Assembly (NCBI GenBank): GCA_015179125.1
Contig: WHVA01000075.1
Span: forward strand, 62,001 to 126,000
Length of the DNA stretch: 64,000 nucleotides
Direction: 5' to 3'
Source: Gautieria morchelliformis
Lineage: Eukaryota > Basidiomycota > Agaricomycetes > Gomphales > Gomphaceae
Shown: in pieces, positions 44,076 to 56,646 of the stretch
Layout of the letters: the number at the start of each line of letters is the position of its first letter
How positions within the stretch are numbered: position 1 is the first letter of the stretch
Made by a program: the position numbers and the translations under genes
Notes under the pieces: model-generated
Told to the model about the DNA's origin: nothing
The model's input: the letters and a program-made list of their open reading frames with translations, nothing else
The model's database searches: none

Positions 44076-44340
44076 TCAACTTTCTTTGGGCCTGGCCAAT
44101 AAAACCCTCGCTGAGTTTGCTCCTCTGCGCAATTCCCTCGTCACCTCTCTCCTCTGCGTCGCGTATTTCGGGCATCTGAACAGGTAGTGGTGCACCGATT
44201 CATCTGACAACATGCACGCCGGGCATTTCGGCGCTTCCTTGTCGATCTTTGCTATGTGTTTGCTAAGCGCCACACGCCCGGTTCTGAGCTGTACAAGGCT
44301 GGGCACACATACAGTTAAGCGGCCGCTGCGTAATCGGTAT
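44076..44340 (-). mobile_element. LINE (non-LTR retrotransposon) C-terminal fragment
   Basis: Minus strand reads LVQLRTGRVALSKHIAKI, then a zinc motif CPACMLSDESVHHYLFRCP (C-x2-C-x9-H-x4-C) followed by YATQRREVTREL. This is the C-terminal zinc region that follows the reverse transcriptase in many fungal LINEs. The RT and the rest are absent. A short A-run (minus sense) about 40 bp downstream may be the 3' tail. 5'-truncated, as is usual for LINE copies. Confidence 0.65.
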
Positions 44341-44610
44341 TTTGCCTAGCTGGCATTTGAGCTGTCCACTCAGTCGAAAGCATAGCGGTTCGTTCTGAAT
44401 CCCTACTTGAGAGTGACACCAGCTCCTTTAACTCACGTCCTTGCCATCCTTCAATTCAAATGTTTCACATTCGTTAACCCACTCTACGGACCTACATAAT
44501 TCGACCCGCTGCTTGTACTCTCGCTGCCCCGGAGGCTTCTTCGTCTTTCTCCGCCGGACTTCAAGGCAGTCATCTTTCATCTTAACCTCGACATCCAAGT
44601 TGCATTCGAA
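44341..44610. other. upstream region of 7TM gene 1
   Basis: Bases 44500-44600 resemble the stretch upstream of copies 3-5 (tgccccggaggcttcttcgt-type block), so the upstream region is shared by the tandem family. It likely holds 5' UTR and promoter; no site can be named. Confidence 0.4.
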
Positions 44611-46121
44611 ATGATATCTACAACCGCAATCACGTGTATCACACTCAATATGGTCGCGGGGTGCAGCTTGCTGCTGCTTCTTTGTACTTATTATTTTGTC
44701 AAAACTTTGCCGCAGAGGAAGAATCCAGTCCTGGTCAACCTGATTTTGATATCGCTCTTAATCACGATACCTCCGGTCGTGTTGTACGTCCCCTAATTCA
44801 AGGTCGATCGCCGTCCTCTCACTGCGGGTCATGCTTATGAGCAGACTATTCACCGGCCAACAAGGAGGAATAACTATACCTTGGATCTGTATCCTCCAAT
44901 CAGCCTTGATAGACGGCATCCCGCCAATGTAAGCAGCTTAGAAGCATCACACAGCAATTAACGACCTCGTGAAACTAGATTTTTTGTTGCCCTGGTCGCT
45001 CTTGTCATTCAGGTACATTTCGCAACATAAATTGAGGATTTGACGACTAAAAACAGACTTTGGGCTTGTCGATATGATTAAGACATGGCTGGAATTAAGA
45101 GCGATTGTTCGGAAAACGACTTCTATTTCGTCGAGATCTGTCTGGTTACAATGGACAGTGCGTACAGTCTAGTTGCTGACACTTTCGAAACCTGATGAAA
45201 TGAGCCGTTTTACATCCAGTTCCTTGTTGCTCCATACGTGGTATATATGTTTTGGTTTATGGCCTCTTTAACGGTCTGCCTGCGCCTAAGTTCATACCTC
45301 ATGGTGTTCTGATGTATGCTATCAATCTTACTGATATAGCAATCGCTACAACCGTCAGCAATAGTGTTACTACACCCGTTTTTTTTCTGCACCAATGATG
45401 GTATCGGCATCCTTGTGTATGTTATCATTATTCGGCAGCGAACCACATTCAGACCTTTGGTGTCCTTTGATAGGCGAAATCAACTCGGTTACTTTGTGGT
45501 TATTTGCCTCGTCATAGCCATTTTTCTGGAAGGTGTGCACCCTTATTGCCGGATCAGTTTCGGGATATATAGAGTCATTTTAAGAACCTGACATACTGTA
45601 ACATGCTCTACAGGCTGGACTACCTATTTTGTGATCGCATGCCTTCGACGTTGTCGGGTGTCCAAAGATCTTTCATATGCATCAAGGTTGTATCGTGCAA
45701 GCCTTCACATGTATATGCGACTTTGCATATTCACTGTTATGCAATTATTTCCGATACTGTAAGTTGTGTATGCGGGCAAGCATGACGTTGTTGTAGTCGC
45801 TGATCTCATTCATGTATAGCCTGACCGCCATCGACTATCGGCCCTCACCACATCCCCTACCTACATTGATACCAAGGGAGGTGACAGAGATCATGGAGAG
45901 CATGTGTAAGCTCTGGAACGACCTTTCCTGGCAGTGCTGTCTTTAAGGATACTTGAATAGACCCATTGGCAGTCTTTTTCGTCTTTGGGACGCAAAGCGT
46001 AAGTTACACACCGCATGCACAAGTGTTCCCCAGTTCATGCTCATCCCTTGGTTCCTTACAGGCCGTGTTGCGAGCGTGGAAGATCTTGCCACAAACATCC
46101 CAAGTCGACGAGCAGGCCTGA
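44611..46121 (+). pseudogene. 7TM GPCR-like family, copy 1
   Basis: First of five paralogous multi-exon membrane-protein genes. ATG 44611 opens TM1 and TM2 (CSLLLLLCTYYFVKTLPQRK; VLVNLILISLLITIPPVVLY). Later exons give RLFTGQQGG, FFVALVALVIQ (TM3 end), FLVAPYVVYMFWFMASLT (TM4), RRNQLGYFVVICLVIAIF (TM5) and PLAVFFVFGTQS (TM7). The last exon ends RAWKILPQTSQVDEQA, TGA 46121. It is the only array copy with an intact frame between the TM4-5 loop and TM5. The junction before GLVDMIKTW does not keep frame with the acceptor I can see, so I call it a probable pseudogene. A signalling-receptor role is inferred from topology only; no ligand or partner can be named. Confidence 0.55.
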
Positions 46122-47750
46122 AGTACTGACCATATGCTGGATCCAACGATGCCGTATTCGTTTGACTGTTCGGTGTTGCAGTTTGGTAATTGTCTGAAGG
46201 CGATGATACATCAAGTTAGCCATGTAGCGTGAGTCCCGGACGATTGTAGAAGAAATGTAACAGTGGACATATTTCAGCACCCTTCCATGACGGTGTCTTT
46301 GATTGCCCAGTTATCACTTAGACCCGTCAACTGACCTATCTACTACCTTGACCAGTCTGTGAGCCAGTTACATGAATCGTCCTCAGACTTCTGGGAGCCC
46401 CGGAGACGTTCAGATAGACTGTCACCTCGCCTAATTTGCGTCTTCTGCCGTCGTTTTGAAGTATCGCGATATGAGTGTATGCCGGCTTCGTCAAAACCGT
46501 ATTCTTTTCAATTGTTCCGTGTCACTTTGGAGGTCGCTAAGTCATGATAGCTCTTGCATTCGTTTATTGGTAGATTTAGTTGCAGTGTGAGCTCTGTTAG
46601 CTTTTTTCCCCCCAGAGGGCACGCAACAATCATGCTGGGTACTGGGTATTGATGTAGGAAAACAGCGATGCACTTGATAGCAAAACGATGATGCACAACA
46701 GCGGGTTACAACCGCACGAGCAATTAATGCACATCCAGTACTAATTTATAAACTATTCCTCAGTGTCTCAGCCTGGACGTCGCTCGCACTTCAACAATTG
46801 AACTAGCTGCACTTGCAAGGTTCACGGCAGAACTTCAATCGGGTTCTCGAGTCGACAATTAACTTGAACGCATGCAGAACTTCGTGGGAGGTACCGTGGC
46901 TTCAACACGGGCGGCCGTCAGACGCTGTATCGGCCCGGCTACTATCTTCAGTGCCACTTGATACGGGGAATGCGTGCCTGCCGGTAAATGATTGAATATT
47001 ACTTATTTCAAGGGATGCTGCAATACTCTATCAGAGCTAGAGAATCTCTGAAATAATCACTGGTCTGTATATTGACGTCACAAAGAACCTCCGTTTGCCG
47101 TGATGAGTAGCACGTGGGTCTATCGAGTCCAGAATTCCGCAGATGCATTTGGACTGATAGAAACGATCAGCACTTACATGATCTGATGTCCATCCCGGGT
47201 CCGCTGGGGTAAACAAGCCAAGAAGTACCACTGTACAAGATAGAAAGGATTATTTCGCGGTCACTATTGCGTGTATAATTTCCTAGAAGAACAAATCCTA
47301 CCTGAAGACGTAGAAGCAACCGCGTGCAAATTTGGCAACGACTCCTAGCTTGTTTGAAGCGAAGTCTGAGTCCTATTAGAGACGGCCGGCATTCCTTCCG
47401 GCCGCAACAATGATGTACCTGATGATGAGCCTGTGCCTCGCAGTTGAACTGATGCTTACTGTAAGGCTGGAGATAGCAGTGTCTCTGATTATCTTGGAAA
47501 CCACTGGTGGCTGCCGTTGGGAAAAGACTGCCACAGTCGGCTCCTTTGAGTTAGCATCTCTGGTGGCAATATTATACTTTAAACCGGCAGTCCCGGATAT
47601 CAGCCATGTTTCTGCTAGTAGGCCAGTCCTTCAAACTTGCTTCTCCTACCCTTTCAAGTCCTTTCGCCGCATAGGCAGCTGCTTTGGCCTCTTCTCCTTC
47701 CACGACATAATTTCCGTCGATCCCCCGGCCCAGAGCCACAGAACATAGCC
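46122..47750. other. intergenic between 7TM copies 1 and 2
   Basis: Several short open frames without motifs (for example 46359-46547 plus). A plus frame at about 47410-47748 is hydrophobic at its start but I cannot place it in the family. No repeat boundary seen. Confidence 0.3.
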
Positions 47751-49259
47751 ATGATATCCGCAACCGCAGTTGAATGGGTCACACTGAATATGATTGGGGG
47801 ATGCAGCCTGCTCTTTCTCCTCTGCACTTATTATGTCGTTAAAACTTTGCCGCAACGGAAAAATCCATTCCTGATCAACATGGTGTTGACCTCGTGCTTG
47901 GGCACAATACCTTCCCTCATGCTGTGTGTCTTCCAATTTCAGCACCAGCGTATTAACACTGAATTTATGACAAGGCTATTCACGGGTCAGCAGGGGGGAA
48001 TAACTATACATTGGATCTGCGTCCTCCAAGCAGCCTCGATTTTGGGCGTTTTGCCTATGTGAGGATCTTCTGGAGCGTTGTCTATTCTCTAACGATTCTC
48101 CCGGAGCAGGTACGGTGTTGCTCAGCTCACTCTGATCTTTCAGGTACACTGTTTGCGAATAACACTTGGGATAGATAGCTAACACTGTATACATTATGTC
48201 ATTAACACGATCAAGACGTGGTCAGACATGAGAGCTGCTGTCCAGGGTACGACCAGCATTCTGGACAGATCTGTTTGGTTACGATGGGCGGTCAGTACGG
48301 TCGAGTCAATGATGTTTGGGAATCTGATGATATATCATGTTTACATACAGCTCATACTCGCACCATATATGGCATTTATTGGCTGGTTTATAGCCTCATT
48401 AGTAGTCAGCCTTCGTCATTTCTTCCATATGTCCCAACTCTGACATCCATTTTAATAATTCTCATGGATATAGGATGTACTACTACCATCAGCAAGAGTG
48501 GTACTTTTCTCGTTTGATTACTGTTCAAACGAGCCTCTCACCGGTGCGAACATGTACGTTCTCTTACCTATTCTACGTAGAATCACCTCTAGAACCGACC
48601 ACAATAGGCCGCGAAAGCTTGTTGGCTACTTCATGGTTGTCTGCATGAGCCTAGCTATTCCTTTAGAAGGTTTGTTAGCTAGACACTCTTTCCCAGGAGT
48701 CGGCACCCGTGAAATTGACAACATAATGACTTTATCTCGTACAGGTTGGACTGCTACTTATGTTTACTTTTGCCTCCAGCGCAGTCGCGTGTCTGGAGAT
48801 CTTGCCCATGCTTCAAGCTCGATTCGTGCAAACGTTCACATGTTTGTACGACTCCTGATATTCACGAACATACAACTAGGTCCGATATTGTGAGTTGTGC
48901 TATCCTGGTGGTCGTGTTGTGGCTGTCGTTAACCCCATTCCATATAGCCTGACGGCCTTGAACAACTTGAACCGGGTCTCTCTCGATCCAGTGGCTGTTA
49001 GGAATGCTACACAGATCATGGAGAGCACGTGTGAGCATTGATTTAAACTTTTCCTAGCGCCACATCGTTGAAAACAGTTGAACAAAGACGCATTGGGAGT
49101 GTTTTTCGTCTTCGGCACGCAAAGGGTGAGTATCAGTATCCTGCGCTGCATCTCAGGTATGCCTGAGTGAATGGTAACCTTGGGATCCTTCAGACTGTCT
49201 TGCAAGCATGGAAGATCTGGCCGTCAACGGAAACTGAAAAGGAGCACTTGGAATGTTAG
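47751..49259 (+). CDS. 7TM GPCR-like family, copy 2
   Basis: The most diverged copy. ATG 47751 opens TM1 and TM2 (CSLLFLLCTYYVVKTLPQRK; LINMVLTSCLGTIPSLMLCV). The first exon reads through where copies 3-5 have an intron, up to LGVLPM near 48060. Further pieces: YGVAQLTLIFQ (TM3 end), LILAPYMAFIGWFIASLV (TM4, 48351-48404), KLVGYFMVVCMSLAIPLEG (TM5), MFVRLLIFTNIQLGPIL (TM6), a region near 49090 equivalent to TM7 (GVFFVFGTQR), and a last exon VLQAWKIWPSTETEKEHLEC ending TAG 49259. Boundaries of the exon carrying IKTWSDMRA are unclear to me. It may be functional; the call rests on family resemblance and hydrophobicity. Confidence 0.5.
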
Positions 49260-49565
49260 CGTATGCTTGCTCCAGCAAGGACCATACTCGTTTTAGTTCC
49301 TATGCTTCCCGTAATCGTGTTGAGTTCATGATTCCCCTTACACTCGTTATTTGTGAATCCAATTATAGTAGAAGCTCTGTTATAAGAATTTCCCGCCAGT
49401 CTAGAGGTTAGTGGCTGCACCTCATATCGATTGTCTGATGGCCCTAGACATTTATCGACATGCAGAAGGGGTGTAGAATTTCTGGAGAGGTCGGCTCAAT
49501 ATTCATGGTGCCAGATTGGTGATGTCAGGGCAGATCAAAACTCCTGACCTGACGTGGGTCTGACT
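49260..49565. other. intergenic downstream of 7TM copy 2
   Basis: Nothing recognised before the MITE. Confidence 0.3.
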
Positions 49566-49852
49566 GGGTGACTTTCCGTAGAGCTAAATTCCTAAATTCC
49601 ACATCGAGCCGAGTACTAGCCGATGGGAAGCGTTTTACAAGTCCGCTATGACAGAAATTAAGGTTTTAAACCAAAAATCTAGAGCAGGTCGCGACCCCTG
49701 CTCTAACCTATTTGCTGTTTCCTAAACCGTTTCCTAAACCTTCCGCCATTGCTTTGGTGTTACGGTTTCGAAATCGGTCCTACTCGACAGCTATCGCGCG
49801 GAGCCGGTTTAGAACCAGGAGTTTAGGAATTTAAGGCTACGGAAAGTCACCC
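49566..49852. mobile_element. Harbinger-like MITE
   Basis: 287 bp with terminal inverted repeats starting GGGTGACTTTCCGTAG, extending with small differences through TAAATTCCTAAA (about 35 bp). It is flanked by the 3-bp duplication act (49563-49565, 49853-49855). A 3-bp target duplication fits PIF/Harbinger. No coding capacity. Confidence 0.7.
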
Positions 49853-50813
49853 ACTATTGACGTCCTTGACCGGGGGTTCATCCTGTATCGAAACTTTGAG
49901 AGGTCAAATGGCTTCAAGGCGCCAGTTACCGTCCTACAGTGGCCTCCAGCAATCCTCTTAACTCGTTTCTCTTGCTGTAGCTGCTTCCCATCAAACTACG
50001 TGCCGCCGATTATTTCCTGGTACTACACCCTAGACTAATCATGAGACAATCTTAGTCGGTGACTTCCGAAAGGATCCTTAGATATGAGCTGGAAGAGGAT
50101 GATATACTAGTAGCAGCTTGATGAGTCCGACGAAAATGCAAATAACACTCATAAATGCGTTGCGGCCCATTGAAGGCGCATGGGTCGAGACTCCATATAA
50201 CTAGTACTAGTGCCAATATTTTGCACGAGCAAAGCTATCGTACCACATGTAATGATCTTCATGTTCAATCGCGTCGTCTTCCCTCTCCTAGACAATGGCT
50301 TTGGACTTCTAAGAGCCAAGGGCGGCAGGAAATCTCATAACTACGGTCTACCTTGAAGGGCACAGCTTACTCAGGGAAAAAGTACGTGATGCTAACTGCC
50401 ACCAATACATTCTTCTAGCCGCTGCCAGTGAACTATATACTAATAAATCTTTTGACAGCGCTAGCGGATTGCCCTCTTGCGACGGAAATCGGAGCCTCTG
50501 GCAGTGCTTCTCATCTGAGCTGTCCACTCAGGTGTAACATGACATGTGGCACTCGCGAAGTTAGCACTGCGTTCGCTTGCATGAACCGAGTACTTTAGGT
50601 TTTTTCTGAACCTCTACGGTTCTTCAAGCTCTGTTCTTATTCCCCGCCATACACAGTGGAGTCCCTGCATCATTCGGGTCACCCAGGACATTGCTTCAAG
50701 CTTCATCTTCCTTTCCCACTTGCTGCCCTGGAGGCTTCTTCAGCTTGTTTCTGTCCCTTGACATCAGGCTACATATTTTTATCGACGTCCGCAACTCCAC
50801 GTTGAATTCAGAT
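49853..50813. other. upstream part of the duplicated 7TM unit
   Basis: From about 50052 this is nearly identical to 55901-56646 and includes the full upstream region of copy 3. Only a short part is shared with copy 5 (from about 60085). No gene recognised apart from the start of copy 3. Confidence 0.5.
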
Positions 50814-52329
50814 ATGATTTCTTCCACCGCAATCACATATATTACATTGGATATAGTCGGGGATGCAGCTTGCTGCTACTCCTGTACACCTATTATGCTG
50901 TGAAAACTTTGCCGCAGAGGAAGAATCCAGTCCTGGTCAACATAATTGTCATATCGTACTTGGCAACGATACCTCCACTGATGCTGTACGTCGCGTGGCT
51001 TGATTTGGATCGTCTTCATCTTATATCAGTGTGTATTTGAGAAGGCTATTCACGGGTCAGCAAGGGGGAGTACATATACAATGGATCTGTATTCTCCAAT
51101 CAGCCTTGATAGACGGTATTGCGCCAATGTGAGGGTTTTCTAAGCTTCCTGGCAGATACAGATTACTCACGTTGCGGCCTCACGAGAGTAGGTATTTTGT
51201 TGGCCTGGTTGCTCTTGTCTTTCAGGTGCATTCGTAAAGCAAAATTTTGGATGACAAACTAATGCAAATATGATCAAGACATGGTCAGAGCTAAAAGCGA
51301 TTGATGAGAACTTCACAACCTCTAATTATAACTTGGCGAAATCTACCTGGGTACAATGGACGGTACGTGCTGTTTAGTGGTTATGGCAAAACTGTCGAAA
51401 TCTGATGGCCGGTTTAACATCCAGCTTCTGCTTGCGCCGTACATTGTGTATATGTGCTGGTTTGTGCCTTCCTTAACGGTCTGCCAGTCCCATAGCCCCA
51501 TATTCCATTATTTATTCTGACGTGCCCCATCTACCAATCTTATATATAGCTTGCGTTACAACCATCAGCAAGAGTATTGCTAAATCCGTTTATTTACTGC
51601 ACGAATGATGCCGCTGGCCACCTTATGTATGTGGCCAATAAATCAGTACTGAACCGGCTCCTGACACCTGTGATAGACGAAACCAAGTCGGCTACTTCGT
51701 GGTGGCTTGCCTAGCGATCACCATTGTTCTAGAAGGTGTGCATCCTTGTCGCGTAGAGAAACAGTCTCTGGACACGTGGATCGTGATCTTGATAACCTGA
51801 CATACCATGCTCTACGTACAGTCTGGACTGCGTATTTTGTGTTCGCATCCCACCGACAATGTCGCAAGTTCGGAGATCTTGCACATGCTTCAAGCTTATA
51901 TCGTACGAAGCTTCACCTGTATGTGCGACTCTGTACTTTCACCGTCATGCAAGTGTTTCCAATAATGTGAGTCCTGCTCCCAATCTCATTTTTTAACCTT
52001 GATCCCGTGTACAAATAGCGTGACCGCCGTGAACTATTACCGTATAACACCTACCACTACAGCATATATGTCGAGGGGTGCGACACAGATTGTGGAAAGC
52101 ATGTGTAGGTTCTGAAACGATTTTCCCCTGATGGTGTGTGATCAAAGAAGATCCTTGAATAGATCCATTGGCAGTTTTTTTCGTCTTTGGGACGCAAAGT
52201 GTGAGTTCTGCTCGATCTCTGGAATAGTCCAGTGCATGAACGGTGGTCATTCAGACTGTGCTGCAAGCTTGGAAGATCTTACCAGCAACGCCAGTTTGCA
52301 AGGCAGAACCCGGAGTGCCGAAGATATGA
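50814..52329 (+). pseudogene. 7TM GPCR-like family, copy 3
   Basis: ATG 50814 (MISSTAITYITLDIV) opens the family TM1, but one G of the GGATGC found in copies 4 and 5 is missing, so the first exon shifts frame. Later exons match copy 5: VYLRRLFTGQQGG, YFVGLVALVFQ, the TM4-5 loop (FCTNDAAG) and the last exon ending ATATGA (52329). A deletion of about 13 bases near 51263 removes the acceptor and first codons of the exon that reads IGLVNMIKTW in copies 4 and 5. It also has the one-base deletion before RRNQVGYF shared with copies 4 and 5. Clearly a pseudogene. An AATAAA signal lies near 52447. Confidence 0.65.
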
Positions 52330-53894
52330 TGAATCTGCCACCACGGTAAGTATTTGTTGACGACCGCTGGGCCATCCGTTGCGTGCGATCTGATCAACTA
52401 TCCATAGGTGTTCTGTTCAGTGTGCGTCCTGCAATCTTGCATCATGTAATAAAGCAATATCGCCCATGCTTAATTATTACCTTTGACGTCCGTCAATGTA
52501 CTGGGTGTTCCAAATACAAACTTGTCGGGACGGGAGTTGAGGTACTAAGGTTGCTCCGATATGATGGAGTGTTGCGATGGGCCATTAGTGCATTAGCTTT
52601 CAGCCTCAAGCGATCAAACTGCTCGGGAAGGGGGCACTATGTAATGAACAGATCCAGAGTTACACCTTTCAAATAAGGTGGGCCCCGTCCTGTTGTGTGA
52701 GTGCTCGATGACAGATCATCATGCTTTCATTTGACAAGCATAGCAACGGAGGATACCAGTTGAATGGCGTGTATTCGGACGTCGGAGATCTGGGTCCCAT
52801 ATCATGGATTCGTGGGTCTGTTGTTATTTTGATGGTCATGGTGTCGCCTTCGTCAATCTCATATGCATATGATGGCTTGACGGGATAGCTTGCCAAACAT
52901 TTGGCCTACTGATCCATCAAGCAACTTGTAATGTGACACAGATCTTTGAGCGCATATGTGAGTTCTGAGTCACTTTGACCGAATTCCACTGAACCCCAGG
53001 GGGCAGGCGGCTCATGGTAAGCTCACAGCGAGATGAATAACACTACAGTACAGCCTGCAGATCAATATTTTCATAATTGTCTAGTCTTCGGTCGACGCGA
53101 CAGGCTCGGACATTTCTGACTAGATGCCGCCGTCGATCTGTCAGGAAAACTCAAAAGTCCATATCAGGCCCAACAAGGCTCATCAAGCCATCAGGCTGTG
53201 GTACCGCCTTATCAGACCTGATAATGAAGAGGTAGCTGATCAGTTTTGCACTATACTGACAAGTAATGATTAAGTAGATACTTACTGATAGAGTCAGCAT
53301 GCAGTGACATGTACTGATTAACTAGATATGTCCTAATCTTTACTGACTAGGGCCTAACAACTACCTAACAAACCGGTAGACAACTATCAACATATCGTCT
53401 TACCGGTTTGAAAGAGGATTCATATAGGCAACATTATAAGTAATGTTGAGAGATTAATTGTTATGCATTAAATCAATTTACATTGTTGTTCAACCTTCCC
53501 CCACAATTCGCGCGGCTTCAACTTAAGTGTTAAGGTGCCAATGGTTTAATAAGTTTACATGTTATATAAGGCATTTTGTTAAGTCCAGTAAATTTGTGAA
53601 ATGTTACAGTCAGACCTGTATTGCTATTCATTATGTAGGTATATATAAAGTGTGATGCAGTCAAGTACAGTATTATTTGTTATGTAGGCATATACAAGTG
53701 TGCCCAACACAAATCGAACGAGCGCAGTGATGGGTGAGAAAAGTTATATGCACACACAAGCACTAATTGTTGAGCTATGCAGACAAGATGCTAGGGTATA
53801 ACTTAGAGGAAATATAATTCTGAAGCAGGAGTCACTATAAATGTTTACAAGGTAATGAAGCTTCCATAACATTCTGTTTTCTTCCCACACCACC
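52330..53894. other. downstream flank with degenerate 7TM-like tail
   Basis: 52330-52670 is the 3' flank with an intron-like stretch and AATAAA, shared with copies 4 and 5. 52675-53110 matches 58860-59290; in it VTQIFERI followed by GTGAGTTC resembles the exon reading ATQIVEGL in copy 5, so it may be the tail of a sixth, decayed copy. 53150-53880 is AT-rich with many ctgat/actgac words and no gene. Confidence 0.4.
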
Positions 53895-54246
53895 ATGGCC
53901 AGCAATCACAGAATACGCACAGTGAAATCAGGGTGTCACTGGACAAGTGCTGAATTACTCGACTATTCCATTACAATCTTGCCCTGCAATGTCCCCACAT
54001 TTTTTAAAATTGCAAGCCTTCCTCAGATCCCCATTGATTCTGAATTTCTGACAAAGGAGGACAGAGAAGATATCACCGACCATCACACTAGGGACCTCGC
54101 CAATCTCATATATGTTGCCTCATCTGCTCCTGATGAGGCCACTGTGGATCTCTTCGCCAGCATCTTTCTGTCCCATATTTGTTACACATCCAAGACATGG
54201 TATATAGGCCTCCACAAAGAGCTCCCCCTCACTATGTGTGGGGAGG
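53895..54246 (+). pseudogene. N-terminal fragment of an Agaricomycete hypothetical family
   Basis: ATG 53895 (MASNHRIRTVKSGCHWTSAELLDYSI) runs about 115 codons with FLTKEDREDITDHHTRDL, ASSAPDEATVDLFASIFL and LPLTMCGEETYARTSATNLF. This layout recalls a large family in mushroom genomes whose next segment is an 'LLVQEDK'-type motif; I recall it by pattern and give it no function. Coding similarity ends where the copia relic begins (about 54247), so the gene is truncated by that junction. Confidence 0.45.
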
Positions 54247-55622
54247 AAACCTATGCGCGTACTTCGGCTACTAATCTATTCGCCGAGTCTTTGATGGTAC
54301 AGCCGTCTCTGTGGAGGTTTACTTTGAACCCATCTTCGATAAGCTGTCCAGGAGAGAATAGGTGCGTATAAATGCTTGGCACCCACTGGACGTGCGGGAT
54401 TTCAATGGTCCTCCTTTCTCCATGATTGTTCATCCCGATTTTCACAGTACCGCTACCCTTCGATTGCACCTCCACACCATTTGCGGCAGTGAAGGACCTA
54501 GGACTCGTGAATGGGACGAAATCGTGTAAGTCCTCTATTTTTGGCGTAAAGTTCCCTGATGCCGCTGTATCAATAAAGCAGCGCTGCGTAACAGGACTAT
54601 CGCCCAAGAACATTGAAGTCTCAATGACTGAGAATAAGCCGCGCGACGTAGAAGGGCTCCCTTTGGTCTTATCCTGATCGCCAGTCGGTGAGTCCTTTTT
54701 TCTATCTTGTTGCGAACCGCTGTCCCTCTTCTTCTTCGGAGAGGGGCAATCCTTTGCAAAATGACCTTGACCTCCGCAATTATAGCATTTGCCTGAGCGT
54801 CCCGAAGACTTCTTCGGCTTGCTCCCCCTCGCACTCTGTGGGGTGCTCTGCGTGGCCCCCTGCGAGGTTGAAGTTGAGGTCGTTCTGGGCTTTTGTTGGT
54901 TCTTCTTTGCTATAGCAAACGCTGAGCCCTCTGCCCCGGTGCGCAAACCCTTCCTTATCTCCACCTGACGCAGATTGCCAACCAATTCCGCCACTGTGTC
55001 ATGATCCCAGTCGATGGTATTGGTAACTGCGTCAAACTCCTCCAGGAGTGTGTTGAGAAAGAAGCTAAGATAGAGCGGCTCCGGAACGGGATGGCCAGCT
55101 TCTATGAGCCTCAAACGTAATGAGTCCATCCTGGCTTTATGCTCCATGATACCAGAACCGTCATAATGAATGTGAGTGATTTCTCCGAGCAGTGACACTC
55201 TCGTATTTGCTAAACGATTGCCATACACCGTATGCAGTGTGTTCCAGGCCAAGCATGGGTCGCGATTATCACGAATCACCGTCCGTTGCTGTTCTTCAAG
55301 ACGCAGATCAATTTCTGTGTACGCACGCTCCATCCGGAGCGTCCAAGCTTCTTCTAGCTCCAGCTCCTCTTCCGTAGGAGCTTTCGAGTCAGCACGTATC
55401 GGACTGGGGACTCTTCCCATCACAACCTCCCACTGGTTGAGGGATTGCAACATCGACTCCATACTTGCGCTCCATGAAAAGTAATTATCATGGTGCAACT
55501 TTGGGAACACAGAGTAGGCAGTACCAGTACTTGACTGGTAATTGTTCATTTTATCAAGAGGTGTAGCTGGCATTGTTACAGTGGATTTTTGCGTTCAGAA
55601 GGTAGGGCCGGGGCCCATAACC
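54247..55622 (-). mobile_element. Copia-1: Ty1/copia gag-protease relic
   Basis: Minus strand from ATG 55573. A copia gag core (FPKLHHDNYFSWSASME; VSLLGEITHIHYDGSG) is followed by a CCHC knuckle (CYNCGGQGHFAKDCP), a protease motif FIDTAASGNF and a pre-integrase start. Integrase and RT are absent; the relic ends at about 54247. A copia-type primer site lies at 55611-55622. 3'-truncated; no LTR could be delimited. Confidence 0.75.
55611..55622 (-). promoter_or_regulatory. copia-type primer-binding site
   Basis: Minus strand GGTTATGGGCCC, complementary to the anticodon stem-loop of initiator tRNA-Met (anticodon CAU). Drosophila copia is known to prime from such a tRNA half-molecule. The same word sits in Copia-2. 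Confidence 0.65.
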
Positions 55623-56646
55623 TAAAGACAAATGTAAGTTCCCAGTGGCAGTGAAGGACACACTAGGTAGTTATACACTACCTAAAGACAAATGTAAGCT
55701 ACAAGCTAGTTAGCTTTGCTCTCGTTATACAGGTTAGGTACTCACTTCCCAGTGGCAGCGAAGGACACACTGGGAAGACTACACTATTGTACATACGCTC
55801 ATACAAATACGCGTGTCTCAGATTGAAAGGGGTCGAGCACAGACCAATTGTTCCACCTTCCCGGGTCATGCCGAGCTACAAGACGCTCGACATCCTACAA
55901 ATCTTAGTCGGTGACTTCCGAAAGGATCCTTAGATATGAGCTGGAAGAGTACTAGTAGCAGCTTGGTGAGTCCGACGAAAATGCAAATAACACTCATAAA
56001 TGCGTTGCGGCCCATTGAAGGCGCATGGGTCGAGACTCCATATAACTAGTACTAGTGCCAATATTTTGCACGAGCAAAGCTATCGTACTACATGTAATGA
56101 TCTTCATGTTCAATCGCGTCGTCCTCCCTCTCCTAGGCAATGGCTTTGGACTTCTAAGAGCCAAGGGCGGCAGGAAATCTCGCGACTACAGTCTACCTTG
56201 AAAGGCACAGGTTACTCAGGGAAAAAGTACGTGATGCTAACTGCCACCAATACATTCTTCTAGCCGCTGCCAGTGAACTATATACTAATAAATCTTTTGA
56301 CAGCGCTAGCGAATTGCCCTCTTGCGACGGAAATCGGAGCCTCTGGCAGTGCTTCTCATCTGAGCTGTCCACTCAGGTGTAACATGACATGTGGCACTCG
56401 CGAAGTTAGCACTGCGTTCGCTTGCATGAACCGAGTACTTTAGGTTTTTTCTGAACCTCTACGGTTCTTCAAGCTCTGTTCTTATTCCCCGCCATACACA
56501 GTGGAGTCCCTGCATCATTCGGGTCACCCAGGACATTGCTTCAAGCTTCATCTTCCTTTCCCACTTGCTGCCCTGGAGGCTTCTTCAGCGTGTTTCTGTC
56601 CCTTGACATCAGGCTCGACACCCGCAACTCCACGTTGAATTCAGAT
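55623..56646. other. spacer and duplicated upstream region of 7TM copy 4
   Basis: 55623-55800 carries repeated blocks (acaaatgtaag; cccagtggcag(t/c)gaagg) next to Copia-1, possibly part of its leader or LTR. From about 55901 it is nearly identical to 50052-50813. Confidence 0.45.

Noticed and set aside
49560-49860. Hairpin as a terminator or structured RNA
   Set aside because: Inverted repeats lie exactly at the borders with a 3-bp target duplication, which fits a MITE better.
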